Assembly: GCA_964361785.1 (NCBI GenBank)
Contig: CAYIBX010000001.1
Location: 1 to 64,000 of the forward strand
Direction: 5' to 3'
Length of the DNA stretch: 64,000 nt
Origin: UBA927 sp964361785
Lineage (GTDB): Bacteria; Patescibacteriota; Microgenomatia; UBA10105; UBA927
Shown here: piece after piece, positions 20,053-29,535 of the stretch
Numbering within the stretch: position 1 is the first letter of the stretch
Layout of the letters: the number at the start of each line of letters is the position of its first letter
Made by a program: the position numbers and the translations under genes
Notes under the pieces: generated by a model
Told to the model about the DNA's origin: nothing
Databases searched by the model: none
What the model saw: only the letters and a program-made list of their open reading frames with translations

Positions 20053-20081
20053 TTGACAGGTAGGCAATACGAGTATATACT
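20053..20081 (+). promoter_or_regulatory. Consensus sigma-70 promoter, leaderless geometry
   Basis: TTGACA (20053-20058), a 17-base spacer and TATACT (20076-20081) form a near-perfect housekeeping promoter. The ATG of the ATPase gene begins at 20088, six bases after the -10 box, which is where transcription would start. No Shine-Dalgarno is possible, so the mRNA should be leaderless. A second TTGACA at 20028-20033, with TATACT at 20048-20053, has a 14-base spacer and is probably not functional. The promoter likely also drives the genes downstream to about 24235. Confidence 0.8.
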
Positions 20082-20087
20082 GCAACT

Positions 20088-21449
20088 ATGGATAGAGAAG
20101 TGTGTCAAACGTTAATTTCGACATGGAACCCTCACTTTACTGATCCTTTGAAAGGTAAATGGATACATACTGTGCCTCGAGAGAAGTATCTTGAGCGCCT
20201 CAAAAAACTTCTGGATATTCGTCATGTGTTGATACTTACTGGTGTTCGTCGTGCAGGGAAATCAACACTGATGCATCAGCTTATGGAGCATCTTATCGTT
20301 GAGAAAGGCATACCGGCCAAAAACGTGGTGTATTTGTTTTTGGAGGATATATTGGTGCAGCAGTATTTGACACAAGGCTGGAAACTCTTGGAAGATATTT
20401 TTATCTATTATATGGAGACTTACAACCCGCAAGGGAAAGTTTATATATTTTTGGATGAAATTCAAGGAATTAAAGACTTCAATCGTTGGATAAGCAGTAA
20501 GTATGAGCGGAAAGATCCTGTTAAGTTTATACTTTCCGGATCACGCCGATCGTTGGTTGAGTCAGAGTCGGCGACAGTTTTGACCGGCAGAAACGTTCAA
20601 GTAGACGTCTACCCCTTTAACTTTTATGAATATTTGCGCATAAAAGGAATTACTATAGAAGGGCAAGCGAATATATCATCGATTCTCAAGGCTAATTTCT
20701 CCCAACAAACGAAAATTTTACATCACTTGGGGAATTATATGAAAGAAGGCGGGTATCCTGAGATAGTGCTTACCGAAGATGAAGATGTCAAACGGACATT
20801 GGCATCAAATTATTTTAGAGATACGGTTTCAAGAGACGTTGTGGTGCCCAATGGTGTTCGAAATCAGCAGGAAGTAGAAGTATTAGGACTTCAGATTATG
20901 TCTGATTTTACAAAAACGCATACATACAGTAGTTTATCTCGATCGCAGAAACTCTCTTTAGAGACTACCAAGTCCTACATCGAGTATTTTCAGCGGGCAT
21001 ATTTACTCTTTGAGAGTAAGCATTATTCGTATAAAACGAAGGAGACGCAGGATGTGCAAAGAGCCCGAAAGATGTACGTAGTCGATAATGGACTGCGAAA
21101 TTTTAACGTGCCGCTTTTACGGCCTGATATCGGGCAATGTGCGGAAAATGTAGTATACATGGAGTTAAAAAAACAATCGCAGGCGATTTACTATTGGAAA
21201 GGCAAAAAAGAGATAGATTTTGTGACTATGGATCCTGCGTTGGCTTTTTATAATGTTTCATATACTGATCAGCCGCATGAGAGAGAAACACAGGGCATGG
21301 TAGAAGGATTGCAGGAGTTTAATAAGGAAAAAGGATATGTGTTGACGAAAAATTATTCGGCTATACAAAAGATAGATGGAAAAACTTTGGAATTTATTCC
21401 GCTCTGGGCGTGGTTAGTCTTCCATGGTAAGGCATTTTTCAACGCATGA
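20088..21449 (+). CDS. AAA-family ATPase with DUF4143 C-terminal domain
   Basis: A 453-residue cytoplasmic protein. Walker A is GVRRAGKST (52-60) and Walker B is KVYIFLDEIQ (about 117-126); a sensor-like LSGSRRS follows near 150. The C-terminal half, with YIEYFQRAYLLFESKHYSYK, KMYVVDNGLRNF and YYWKGKKEIDFV, matches the DUF4143 domain, which ends in a nuclease-like fold in this family. These ATPases are widespread in bacteria and archaea and have no settled function. It is unrelated to glycan synthesis by sequence and has its own promoter, so it may be an insertion into the locus. Its stop overlaps the GT2 start by 4 bases. Confidence 0.85.
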   Translation: MDREVCQTLISTWNPHFTDPLKGKWIHTVPREKYLERLKKLLDIRHVLILTGVRRAGKSTLMHQLMEHLIVEKGIPAKNVVYLFLEDILVQQYLTQGWKLLEDIFIYYMETYNPQGKVYIFLDEIQGIKDFNRWISSKYERKDPVKFILSGSRRSLVESESATVLTGRNVQVDVYPFNFYEYLRIKGITIEGQANISSILKANFSQQTKILHHLGNYMKEGGYPEIVLTEDEDVKRTLASNYFRDTVSRDVVVPNGVRNQQEVEVLGLQIMSDFTKTHTYSSLSRSQKLSLETTKSYIEYFQRAYLLFESKHYSYKTKETQDVQRARKMYVVDNGLRNFNVPLLRPDIGQCAENVVYMELKKQSQAIYYWKGKKEIDFVTMDPALAFYNVSYTDQPHERETQGMVEGLQEFNKEKGYVLTKNYSAIQKIDGKTLEFIPLWAWLVFHGKAFFNA

Positions 21450-22198
21450 AAAAATTTTCTGTAATCATACCTGTATACAACGAAAAGACGACAGTAGAAG
21501 AAGTGCTTACTCGCGTGTCCCAAACGAAGGTTGTAGGGTGGGAGAAAGAAATCATTATTATCGATGACGGATCGACCGATGGCACGCAAGAGATACTGAA
21601 AACATGGGTGAAGAAGGTAGAGGTCATTTTCAAGAAGAAAAATGAAGGCAAAGGATCGGCGGTAACAATAGGGATTACGATGGCCACTGGTGATATTATT
21701 CTTATCCAAGATGCTGATTTAGAATACAGTCCATCCGATTATCCGATACTGTTGGCTCCATTTGAAAACGGTCGGGTTCATGTCGTATATGGATCACGAT
21801 TTTTGGGTGGACACTTATCTACTATGTTTGTCTATGCGTTGGGAAATAAATTTGTCACACTCGTTACCAATATTCTTTACAACACAAATATTACGGACAT
21901 GGAGACAGGATACAAAGTATTTGATGCATCAGTATTGAAAAATATACGTATTAAAGCAAAGCGGTTTGATTTTGAACCGGAAATTACTGCAAAGGTGTTG
22001 CGGAGCGGGTTTCAAATATATGAAGTGCCTATTTCGTATTTTGGTCGCAAATTCTCCGAAGGCAAGAAGCTCACGTGGCGTGATGGAGTGACGGCACTTT
22101 TTACACTGTTGCGATTACGATTTTGGTCGCCGACCCGCTTCGCCCGCCTAGACTCGGCGAGACTAGTCGAAGCTTCAGCGAGGCGAGCCCGAACATGA
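21446..22198 (+). CDS. GT2 polyprenyl-phosphate mannose/glucose synthase-like
   Basis: A 250-residue DPM1-like enzyme: FSVIIPVYNEKTTVEEVL, IIIDDGSTDGT, IQDADLEYSP (DxD), MVTGYKVF-type ETGYKVFDAS and FDFEPEITAKVLR. It is expected to charge polyprenyl phosphate with a hexose, supplying donor for the GT-C enzymes in this window. The family normally ends shortly after the WRDGVTALFTLLRLRFW stretch (to about residue 225). Here about 25 arginine- and alanine-rich residues follow, encoded by a GC-rich repeat element at 22131-22188 that reaches the next gene. The start and stop overlap neighbours by 4 bases each. Confidence 0.85.
   Translation: MKKFSVIIPVYNEKTTVEEVLTRVSQTKVVGWEKEIIIIDDGSTDGTQEILKTWVKKVEVIFKKKNEGKGSAVTIGITMATGDIILIQDADLEYSPSDYPILLAPFENGRVHVVYGSRFLGGHLSTMFVYALGNKFVTLVTNILYNTNITDMETGYKVFDASVLKNIRIKAKRFDFEPEITAKVLRSGFQIYEVPISYFGRKFSEGKKLTWRDGVTALFTLLRLRFWSPTRFARLDSARLVEASARRART
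22131..22188 (+). repeat. GC-rich repeat element, copy A
   Basis: Two blocks, CGACCCGCTTCGCCC (22131-22145) and TCAGCGAGGCGAGC (22175-22188), frame a 29-base centre. Both blocks recur exactly at 54799-54835. The outer GCTTCGCC and GGCGAGC can pair to form a hairpin with one bulged base. The element is much richer in G+C than its surroundings and encodes the non-conserved tail of the preceding GT2 gene, ending 6 bases before the flippase ATG. Confidence 0.75.
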
Positions 22199-23445
22199 AA
22201 AAATTAATTCTAAAACTTCGTACGCTTGTCGCGCATCCATTGGCGAAAGGAAGCCTCATTATTTTAATTGGTTCTATGGTGGCCAATGTAGGCGCGTATG
22301 CATATCATGTACTCGTAGGGAGATTATTAGGACCAGTTATATATGGAGAATTTTCGGCGTTATTATCATTATTTTACATCATAAATATCGGTTCTGGCGT
22401 CGTACAGACTGTCCTTGCGAAGTTTTTTTCACAGCTTCGCGCGAGAAAATTACTGCAAGAAGTTCCTACACTTTTTTGGGTGGCGTTTCGATATATTTGC
22501 GCTGGTTCATTGATCGGCTTGCTTGTTGTGATAGTTTCATCTAACGCATTGGGTGAATTTTTACATATATCTTCAAGTTACTTTATATGGCTCTATTTCT
22601 TATTTGTGAGTTTCATTTTTTCTGTCATAAACATAAGCATCATGCAATCATTTCAACTATTTTTGGCATCCAGTGTGGTGACCAATATCGGAATGCTGTT
22701 GCGATTAATATTTGGGGTGTTAGGAGCGCCATTTGGGCTCATAGGAGTACTTATAGGAAATATCATATCCAACGTGATTTCATACGTTATAAATTTTGTG
22801 CCGATTTGGGGTCTTATAAGGGTAAAGTCAAAATCGTTATCGATCACAAAAGCTGACGCGGCGGTCTATAGTCTTCCTACGTTACTGGCTACACTTGGTA
22901 CCATCGCACTCTATAGTCAAGATGTTTTGCTTGTGAAGCATTTTTTCTCTCCATATGAAGCAGGGATTTACGCATCTCTTGCAGTGCTTGGAAAGGTAAT
23001 ATTTTATACTTCAGCGGCGTTAGGGTTTGTGATGTTCCCGATGATAGTTGAGAAAAAAGAATTAAAGCTTTCACACCATCGTATGGTTTTTGGCGCGCTC
23101 GGTGGAGTGGCTCTACTATCAGGCATGTTAACGTTAGGTTATTTTCTTGCACCAACCTTTATCGTTCGGATTATGTATGGAACAGCATTTGATGGCGCTA
23201 TTCCTTTTATGGGCTTATTTGGTATATTTATCACATTTTTTACGCTGGTTAATTTACTTACCACTATTTTTCTTGCTATCGGCAGAACGCGCGTATGGGT
23301 GATTACTATGGGAGCGGCAATAACACAAGCAATAGGATTGTGGTTTTTTCATGCGTCACTCTATCAGGTGATTTATATAAATATCGCAGTCGCGTTTTTT
23401 ACTTGTATGATCCTTTTGATATACTACCGCTATGGGAAAGATTAA
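22195..23445 (+). CDS. Oligosaccharide flippase (Wzx/MOP superfamily)
   Basis: A 416-residue protein with about 12 predicted TM helices. The N-terminus, KGSLIILIGSMVANVGAYAY followed by GRLLGPVIYGEFSALLSLF, is the classic opening of polysaccharide-biosynthesis flippases, and FFSPYEAGIYASLAVLGKVI is typical of the middle. It would move lipid-linked glycan to the outer face of the membrane. An ATG at 22123 gives 24 extra residues, but these are read from repeat copy A in another frame, so I chose 22195 (ATGA overlap with the GT2 stop). Confidence 0.85.
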   Translation: MKKLILKLRTLVAHPLAKGSLIILIGSMVANVGAYAYHVLVGRLLGPVIYGEFSALLSLFYIINIGSGVVQTVLAKFFSQLRARKLLQEVPTLFWVAFRYICAGSLIGLLVVIVSSNALGEFLHISSSYFIWLYFLFVSFIFSVINISIMQSFQLFLASSVVTNIGMLLRLIFGVLGAPFGLIGVLIGNIISNVISYVINFVPIWGLIRVKSKSLSITKADAAVYSLPTLLATLGTIALYSQDVLLVKHFFSPYEAGIYASLAVLGKVIFYTSAALGFVMFPMIVEKKELKLSHHRMVFGALGGVALLSGMLTLGYFLAPTFIVRIMYGTAFDGAIPFMGLFGIFITFFTLVNLLTTIFLAIGRTRVWVITMGAAITQAIGLWFFHASLYQVIYINIAVAFFTCMILLIYYRYGKD

Positions 23446-24235
23446 GCCAAAATTATTATCATTGATTATTCCTGTATATAAACAGGAAAGAACAATCCAA
23501 AAACAGCTCCAGTCTATACTAGGCGAATTTACATTATTGTCCATTCCGTATGAAATAATAGTCGTTATCGACGGCAAGGTCGACAATAGTGAAAAAGAAG
23601 CACGAAAGGTTCATTCCAATAAGCTTATCGTCACAGGATATAACACAAATCATGGCAAAGGGTATGCCGTGCGTTTTGGTATGGCGAAAAGTCATGGGGA
23701 TATCATAGGGTTTATCGATTCTGGAGGAGATGTAAGCGAATTAGGGCTTTCTATGATGCTCGAGCATTTTTATTGGTATAATGCGGATATTATAGTCGGG
23801 AGCAAGCGGCACCCAGTATCTAAAGTAAAATATCCATTTGAGAGAAAGATATTATCCTTTGGCTATCAGCAACTTACACGCGTATTGTTTGGCTTAAATT
23901 TAAAGGATACGCAGGTCGGGATAAAGCTTTATAGAAGGAACGTGTTGGAGGATGTATTACCAAGGTTACTGGTAAAGCAATTTGCGTTTGATATAGAAAT
24001 CTTGGCAGTCGCTAACCACTTAGGGTATACGCGAATCTTTGAAGCGCCAATTGAGTTAGATTTTACGGGAGTATCGAGTATTACATCGTATTCTGTTTGG
24101 AAAGTAGTGTATCGCATGCTTTGGGATACGTTTGCTGTTTTTTATCGATTAAAAATTCTTCATTATTACGACAACATTAATAAAAAGAAGTGGATGTTTG
24201 ATCCTGAATTAAACTTCAAAATCGCATTGCCATAG
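23432..24235 (+). CDS. GT2 family glycosyltransferase (dolichyl-P-glucose synthase-like)
   Basis: A 267-residue GT-A enzyme: LLSLIIPVYKQERTIQKQL, VVIDGKVDNS, NHGKGYAVRFGM and FIDSGGDVS, where DSGGD replaces the canonical DxD/DADL. The later IIVGSKRHPVSKVKYPF and KDTQVGIKLYRR are typical of the polyprenyl-phosphate glucosyltransferase group. It is therefore likely to make a lipid-linked sugar donor in the cytoplasm. The start overlaps the flippase stop by 14 bases. Confidence 0.75.
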   Translation: MGKIKPKLLSLIIPVYKQERTIQKQLQSILGEFTLLSIPYEIIVVIDGKVDNSEKEARKVHSNKLIVTGYNTNHGKGYAVRFGMAKSHGDIIGFIDSGGDVSELGLSMMLEHFYWYNADIIVGSKRHPVSKVKYPFERKILSFGYQQLTRVLFGLNLKDTQVGIKLYRRNVLEDVLPRLLVKQFAFDIEILAVANHLGYTRIFEAPIELDFTGVSSITSYSVWKVVYRMLWDTFAVFYRLKILHYYDNINKKKWMFDPELNFKIALP

Positions 24236-24249
24236 TTTTTAAATAATGT

Positions 24250-25272
24250 ATGAACGTATGTATTACAGGAGGCGCTGGATTTATCGGGAGTAACGCGGCT
24301 GCGTATTATCTAAAAAAAGGCGCGTCAGTTACGATTTATGATAATCTTTCAAGAAAGGGTGCAGAAAAAAATCTTTTATGGTTAAAGACTCTTGGGGGAA
24401 AACTTGATGTCATAGTCGGGGATATTCGATCAGTTGAGGATTTAGATAAGGCAAAAGTAGCATTTGCATCTGCTGATCTTATGTTACATTTAGCCGCTCA
24501 AGTGGCAGTAACAACATCTGTCACCAATCCTCGTGAAGATTTTGATATCAATGCTTTGGGCACTTTCAATATTCTTGAAACGATGCGGTTATCGGGAAGT
24601 AAAGCTAAATTTATCTATTCATCGACCAATAAAGTATATGGTGGTATGGAAGACGTCACTGTTATTGAAGAAGCGACACATTATGCATATAAAGATCTTC
24701 TATTGGGGGTAAGTGAAGAAAGAGGATTAGATTTTCATTCTCCGTATGGATGCTCGAAGGGATCGGCTGATCAATATGTGCACGATTATGGCAGGATATA
24801 TGGGCTTGATACGGTGGTGATGAGGCAATCATGTATTTATGGCCCGAGACAATTTGGCGTTGAGGATCAAGGGTGGGTTGCATGGTTTATCATCGCACTT
24901 AGTACAGGTGTACCGCTTTCCATTTACGGAGATGGTAAACAGGTTCGTGATCTTCTGTGTGTAGATGATTTGATAGCAGCGTATGATATGGCATTTATAG
25001 CAGGTGAGAAGACGCGCGGTGGTATTTATAATATAGGTGGGGGTTCTAAAAACGTTATGTCTGTATGGCTCGAATTTGGTCCAATGCTCGAGAAGCTGTT
25101 TGGACGAAAAATATCACCTACATTTTATGATTGGCGGCCAGGAGATCAAAAAGTGTTTGTCTCAAATATAACAAAAGCTAAAGATGAATTTGGATGGACA
25201 CCTACGATATCTGTCTCTGACGGTGTCGAAAAACTTCATAGGTGGATTACTACAAATACTGACCTATTTTGA
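24250..25272 (+). CDS. CDP-paratose 2-epimerase-like SDR
   Basis: A 340-residue extended SDR. The NAD-binding motif is GGAGFIG (7-13), the active-site pair is SSTNKVYG and YGCSK (166-170), and MRQSCIYGPRQFGVEDQGWV is close to the signature of CDP-paratose 2-epimerase (RfbE/TyvD), which turns CDP-paratose into CDP-tyvelose. The insert between the Ser and Tyr (HYAYKDLLLGVSEERGLDFH) is also usual in that family. The match is to the family, not proof of the substrate. Other genes in the window (36541, 37311, 45712) supply the earlier CDP-hexose steps, which supports a CDP sugar. Confidence 0.7.
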   Translation: MNVCITGGAGFIGSNAAAYYLKKGASVTIYDNLSRKGAEKNLLWLKTLGGKLDVIVGDIRSVEDLDKAKVAFASADLMLHLAAQVAVTTSVTNPREDFDINALGTFNILETMRLSGSKAKFIYSSTNKVYGGMEDVTVIEEATHYAYKDLLLGVSEERGLDFHSPYGCSKGSADQYVHDYGRIYGLDTVVMRQSCIYGPRQFGVEDQGWVAWFIIALSTGVPLSIYGDGKQVRDLLCVDDLIAAYDMAFIAGEKTRGGIYNIGGGSKNVMSVWLEFGPMLEKLFGRKISPTFYDWRPGDQKVFVSNITKAKDEFGWTPTISVSDGVEKLHRWITTNTDLF

Positions 25273-25280
25273 CTTAAATT

Positions 25281-26402
25281 ATGGATATTCTTTTTCTTAA
25301 TTGGAAGGATCTTAGGAACCCCGATGTGGGAGGCGCTGAGATCATCGTGTATGAGTTAGCTAAACGATTGGTGGCAGATGGACACCGTGTGACATGGTTT
25401 TGTCGCTCTTTTGTTGGTGCAAGAGAACATGATATATATGACGGGATCGAGATTATTCGTCGAGGCAATAAGATTACTGTTTACTGGGAAGCCTATAGAT
25501 ATTATCAATCTTTAATGAATAAGCCAGATATGATAATAGACTGCATCAATACAATTTGTTGGCAGACACCGTTGTATATTCCAAAATCTAATCGAGTCAT
25601 GTTGGTGAACCAGTTGGCCAAAGAGGTGTTTTTTTATGAACTTCCTTTTCCGCTATCATACATAGCATATGTATTAGAACGGATTGAGTATCTTACATAC
25701 AGGGACACAAAAGTTTTTTGTTATGCCCCAAGTACAAAAAAAGATTTAGAGACGTTTGGCATACCGGAAAAAAATACTTCCGTATTCCCACTCGGAGTAG
25801 ATCATAATCGATATAAATCAGGGAAGAAATCAAAAGATCCGTTTTTTCTTTTTGTCGCACGGTTGACGTCCATGAAACGGCCGGACTTGTGTGTGGAAGC
25901 TATGCGAGTTGTTGTAAAAAAGTATTCCAAGGCAAAGCTTGCAATAGTGGGGTATGGACCAATGGAGAATAAATTAGAAGGTATGATACAAAAATATGGT
26001 TTAGAAAAAAACGTTTACTTAGTAAACAAAAATACACTCTATTTTGATAAAGACCCGAAGGATGTAAAGGTGAGGCTCATGCAGCAAGCATGGGCACTTC
26101 TTTTACCCTCAGTTAAAGAAGGGTGGGGCATGGTGGTGACGGAAGCGGCTGCGTGCAGTACACCATCAATTGTCACGTCAGTTACGGGACTTATAGACGC
26201 AGTCGAACATAATAAAACTGGAATTGTTGTGGATTACGATATATCAGCTGACGGATTTGCTAATCAAATACTATCTCTGATTAGTGATAGAGCACTATCA
26301 ACTACGTTAGGAAAAAACGCTATGCGACGTAGTAAATCGTTTAATTGGGATAAATCGTATCAAATTTTTTCTTCGCTACTTTTTGGGTATGAAACACACT
26401 AA
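25281..26402 (+). CDS. GT4 family glycosyltransferase
   Basis: A 373-residue GT-B enzyme. It begins MDILFLNWKDLRNPDVGGAE, with the GGAE acceptor-loop motif, and includes FVARLTSMKRPDLCVEAM and the sugar-nucleotide motif EGWGMVVTEA (EX7E). The family transfers hexoses from GDP- or UDP-sugars on the cytoplasmic face. Eight bases separate it from the epimerase upstream. The next gene's ATG lies 14 bases before its stop. Confidence 0.85.
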   Translation: MDILFLNWKDLRNPDVGGAEIIVYELAKRLVADGHRVTWFCRSFVGAREHDIYDGIEIIRRGNKITVYWEAYRYYQSLMNKPDMIIDCINTICWQTPLYIPKSNRVMLVNQLAKEVFFYELPFPLSYIAYVLERIEYLTYRDTKVFCYAPSTKKDLETFGIPEKNTSVFPLGVDHNRYKSGKKSKDPFFLFVARLTSMKRPDLCVEAMRVVVKKYSKAKLAIVGYGPMENKLEGMIQKYGLEKNVYLVNKNTLYFDKDPKDVKVRLMQQAWALLLPSVKEGWGMVVTEAAACSTPSIVTSVTGLIDAVEHNKTGIVVDYDISADGFANQILSLISDRALSTTLGKNAMRRSKSFNWDKSYQIFSSLLFGYETH

Positions 26403-27435
26403 TCATCTTCCCACCATATCCATAGTAACTGCAACATACAATTCTATTCGTACCATAGAACGATGTTTGCAAAGTATTCGAACACAACACTATCCCCAAC
26501 AAAATATTGAAATTATCGTCGTTGACGGAGGTTCTATAGACGCCACCCTTACTATAGCTAAAAAATATAATGCGCGTATTTACACCATTGATCCAAAGAA
26601 ACAAAATGCAGAATATAACAAAAGTATTGGTATTAAAAATGCAAAAAATGAGCTTCTTGCGATGATAGATCACGATAACGTGCTCCCTCATGCCCGTTGG
26701 CTGTCAAAGATAGTGCGACCATTTGTGGAAAATAAAAATATAGTAGGTGTTGAGACACTTAGATATCAGTATGACAAGAAAGAAGGCTTACTTGATCGAT
26801 ATTTTGCGCTGTTTGGCACGGGAGATCCCTTTGTATGGTATTTAGGCAGATCAGATAGGCTTTCCTATATGTTTGATCGATATAATCTAGCGGGAGAGAT
26901 TGTTTTTGATGGAGACTATTATATTGTGCGTTTTTCTGTAGATAGAATACCAACCATAGGTGCTAATGGGTTTATTGTGCGTCGTGAGACTCTTATGAAC
27001 AATGCCCAAGCGACACCGGGAAAGTATTTTGACATGGATGTAAATGTAGACCTTATCACCAAAGGATTTGATACCTATGCATTTGTCGATGATGCGATTT
27101 TGCATTTAACTGGATATGGAAACATATGGTCTTATCTAAAACGAAGAATGCTGTTTATGAATCAGTATCACCTGGGTGAGAAATCACTTGAACGAAAGCG
27201 CGTTCGTCGATACGAAATATTTACAAAGAAAGAACTTTGGCGTCTGGTACTGGCGATTTTTTACTGTGTCACACTTGTTGTTCCTTTCTATGATAGCTGT
27301 AGAGGATGTCTAAAAATTCGAGACAGAGCATGGTTTTTGCATCCTCTGATGGGTGTGGGATTCGTCTTTATTTACAGTTGGGTTATAATAAGACACCAAA
27401 TATATTACAATGCAAATAAAATCTTGGGAAAATAG
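26389..27435 (+). CDS. GT2 family glycosyltransferase with C-terminal TM
   Basis: A 348-residue GT-A enzyme: PTISIVTATYNSIRTIERCL, EIIVVDGGSIDAT and AMIDHDNVLP (DHD in the place of DxD). A large insert follows before IPTIGANGFIVRRETL. The C-terminus carries one or two hydrophobic segments (AIFYCVTLVVPFYDSC and MGVGFVFIYSWVIIR), so the enzyme is membrane-anchored. A TTG at 26383 would extend it by two residues; the ATG at 26389 is preferred. It overlaps the following epimerase by 26 bases. Confidence 0.8.
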   Translation: MKHTNHLPTISIVTATYNSIRTIERCLQSIRTQHYPQQNIEIIVVDGGSIDATLTIAKKYNARIYTIDPKKQNAEYNKSIGIKNAKNELLAMIDHDNVLPHARWLSKIVRPFVENKNIVGVETLRYQYDKKEGLLDRYFALFGTGDPFVWYLGRSDRLSYMFDRYNLAGEIVFDGDYYIVRFSVDRIPTIGANGFIVRRETLMNNAQATPGKYFDMDVNVDLITKGFDTYAFVDDAILHLTGYGNIWSYLKRRMLFMNQYHLGEKSLERKRVRRYEIFTKKELWRLVLAIFYCVTLVVPFYDSCRGCLKIRDRAWFLHPLMGVGFVFIYSWVIIRHQIYYNANKILGK

Positions 27436-28345
27436 TCGCGTACTTATTACTGGATCAAGTGGATTTATCGGGAGACATCTGGTTTCCTATCTTTTGGGAA
27501 AAAAAGCAAAGATACTTGGTCTATCAAGACATCCGTATAATTTTACGATAGAAAAAAAAGTTGATGTCGCGAATAAAGCTGAATTATTGAAAGCATTCAA
27601 GCAATTTAAACCTGATGCGTGTTTTCATTTAGCAAGCGAAGCGCTGGTTGAGGCTGGGTCTATTGATCCGTATGGGACATTTAATAATAATATTACGAGT
27701 GCGTTAAATGTCCTTGAGATTTCGCGAAGCTATAATATACAGCGGATTATTATTGCGTCTACCTCTCATGTGTATGGGGCAGCGCCACTTCCATATCGGG
27801 AAGATGAGCCGCCACGACCGTCAAGACCTTACGAAACATCAAAAACGTGTGTAGACCTTATCGCGCAGTCTTATGCAGATAGTTTTAATCTACCGGTTTT
27901 AATTCCACGATTTGTAAATATTTATGGTCCGAGCGATCTTAATTTTTCACGCGTGATCCCCAAAACCATGCAAAGCGTCGTGAGTGGCAAAAATCCCACC
28001 ATGTGGGGGGGAAGTGCGAAACGAGAATATTTGTATATAGATGATGCAATACGGGCATACAGTATGCTCGGGTTAATTACGGATTCACAGCTAGAAAAGA
28101 ATAGAATATATAATGTCGGAACTGGAAAGCCTATCTCAGTGAATGATTTAATGGTGAAAATCATAGCTCTTAGTGAAAAAATATTGTCTATCAAAAAAAT
28201 TGAGAATGGCCGAGAAGAAGAATTGCTTGAGCAGGTTGTTTCATGGGGAAAAATGAAGCGAACTTTTCAATGGATTCCACGAACGAATATGGATCGAGGC
28301 TTGAGATTAACGTATAAATGGTATAAAACAATACAAGGAGAATAG
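27410..28345 (+). CDS. NAD-dependent sugar epimerase/dehydratase (RfbG-like SDR)
   Basis: A 311-residue extended SDR with SSGFIG (16-21), YETSK (141-145) and RFVNIYGPSDLNFSRVIP, which mirrors RFGNIYGEGDLNFNRIIP of the CDP-glucose 4,6-dehydratase-like gene at 37311. However, the active-site triad that marks 4,6-dehydratases (T/S-D-K/E) is replaced by Thr118-Ser119-His120. I therefore expect epimerase or reductase chemistry rather than dehydration. It sits directly upstream of the ColD-like gene and may act on the same nucleotide sugar. Confidence 0.7.
   Translation: MQIKSWENSRVLITGSSGFIGRHLVSYLLGKKAKILGLSRHPYNFTIEKKVDVANKAELLKAFKQFKPDACFHLASEALVEAGSIDPYGTFNNNITSALNVLEISRSYNIQRIIIASTSHVYGAAPLPYREDEPPRPSRPYETSKTCVDLIAQSYADSFNLPVLIPRFVNIYGPSDLNFSRVIPKTMQSVVSGKNPTMWGGSAKREYLYIDDAIRAYSMLGLITDSQLEKNRIYNVGTGKPISVNDLMVKIIALSEKILSIKKIENGREEELLEQVVSWGKMKRTFQWIPRTNMDRGLRLTYKWYKTIQGE
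28335..28340 (+). promoter_or_regulatory. Shine-Dalgarno AAGGAG
   Basis: AAGGAG ends 6 bases before the ATG at 28347, inside the end of the preceding SDR gene. It fixes the start of the ColD-like gene. Such clear ribosome sites are rare in this window, where most genes start by ATGA overlap. Confidence 0.6.
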
Positions 28346-28346
28346 T

Positions 28347-29528
28347 ATGATTCCACTGATCAAATCTACATTTTATAACGAAAAAAATACGAAAAAATTG
28401 TTATGTAAGTTTATCCTGAAAGCAGATAAATTAAGTATTGGTGAACAATGTCGTAAATTCGAACAGAAGTTTTCGAACTATCAAGATCGTAAACATTGTT
28501 TGTTCGTAAACAGTGGTAGTTCAGCAAATTTAGCTCTCATTCAAGCACTTCTTAATTTAGGGAGGATTAAAAAAGGAGATGCAGTCGGTTTTTCTGCGTT
28601 GACGTGGTCGACCAACGTCATGCCGCTTATCCAATTGGGATTACATCCCGTCGCTATAGACATAGAGCTTGACACCCTTAATATTTCCACGCGCACGTTA
28701 AAAGAAGTGCTCAAAAAAAGAAAGATCAAAATGTTATTTCTTACAAATCTTTTGGGGTTTTGTGATGATATAGATGCAATAGCTAGCCTTTGTAAACAAA
28801 ATAATATTATATTTATTGAGGATAATTGTGAGTCACTTGGCACTGTTTATAAAGGCAAAAAGCTTGGTAACTGGGGATTAGCGAGCACGTTTTCATTTTA
28901 TGTAGGGCACCATATGTCCACCGTCGAGGGTGGCGCAGTCGTGACGGATGATGAAGAATTGATGACGATGCTTCATCTGGTACGTGCACATGGGTGGGAT
29001 CGCAATTTGACAGAAGATAAGCAATTGTTTTTGCGCGTAAAGCATGACGTAAATTCTACGTTTTACTCTCGCTACACCTTTTATGATTTGGGGTATAACT
29101 TGAGAACGACAGAAATTCAGGGATTTTTGGGAAACAATCAGATCCGCTATCTGCCTACTATTATAAAGAAACGAGAACGTAACTTTTTGTTTATGGCAAA
29201 ACAAATTTATACCAGAACGGATTTATTTTATCCCATAAGATACGATCATATTGATAGAGTTTCTAATTTTGCCGTACCCGTGATTTGTCGTTCGCAAAAA
29301 ATTCGTGACGCGCTGGTAGAAGCGTGTGATGGAAAAGTAGAAATACGACCAGTGGTAGGCGGTGACATGACCAAGCAACCATTTTTCAAAAAATATATGA
29401 AAGGGGCTCTCCGGTCATACACAAAGAATGCCCGTTTGGTTCACGAACAAGGACTGTATTTTGGTAATAATCCTGATATGATCAAAAAAGAAATGGCAAC
29501 AATCGTGCGTATTTTTACTTCCCTTTAA
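28347..29528 (+). CDS. ColD-like PLP-dependent sugar 3-dehydratase
   Basis: A 393-residue DegT/DnrJ/EryC1 fold protein. The site of the usual PLP lysine reads TFSFYVGHHMSTVEGG, with His188-His189 where aminotransferases have Lys. This is the hallmark of ColD, the GDP-4-keto-6-deoxymannose 3-dehydratase of colitose synthesis, which uses PLP and glutamate in one protein and needs no Fe-S partner. Accordingly I see no C-X57-C-X-C-X7-C cluster such as that in the gene at 45712. The substrate could be GDP- or another NDP-4-keto-6-deoxyhexose. The SDR at 30395 resembles GDP-fucose synthase, the family that contains the final colitose reductase. Confidence 0.8.
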   Translation: MIPLIKSTFYNEKNTKKLLCKFILKADKLSIGEQCRKFEQKFSNYQDRKHCLFVNSGSSANLALIQALLNLGRIKKGDAVGFSALTWSTNVMPLIQLGLHPVAIDIELDTLNISTRTLKEVLKKRKIKMLFLTNLLGFCDDIDAIASLCKQNNIIFIEDNCESLGTVYKGKKLGNWGLASTFSFYVGHHMSTVEGGAVVTDDEELMTMLHLVRAHGWDRNLTEDKQLFLRVKHDVNSTFYSRYTFYDLGYNLRTTEIQGFLGNNQIRYLPTIIKKRERNFLFMAKQIYTRTDLFYPIRYDHIDRVSNFAVPVICRSQKIRDALVEACDGKVEIRPVVGGDMTKQPFFKKYMKGALRSYTKNARLVHEQGLYFGNNPDMIKKEMATIVRIFTSL

Positions 29529-29535
29529 TGAATCT

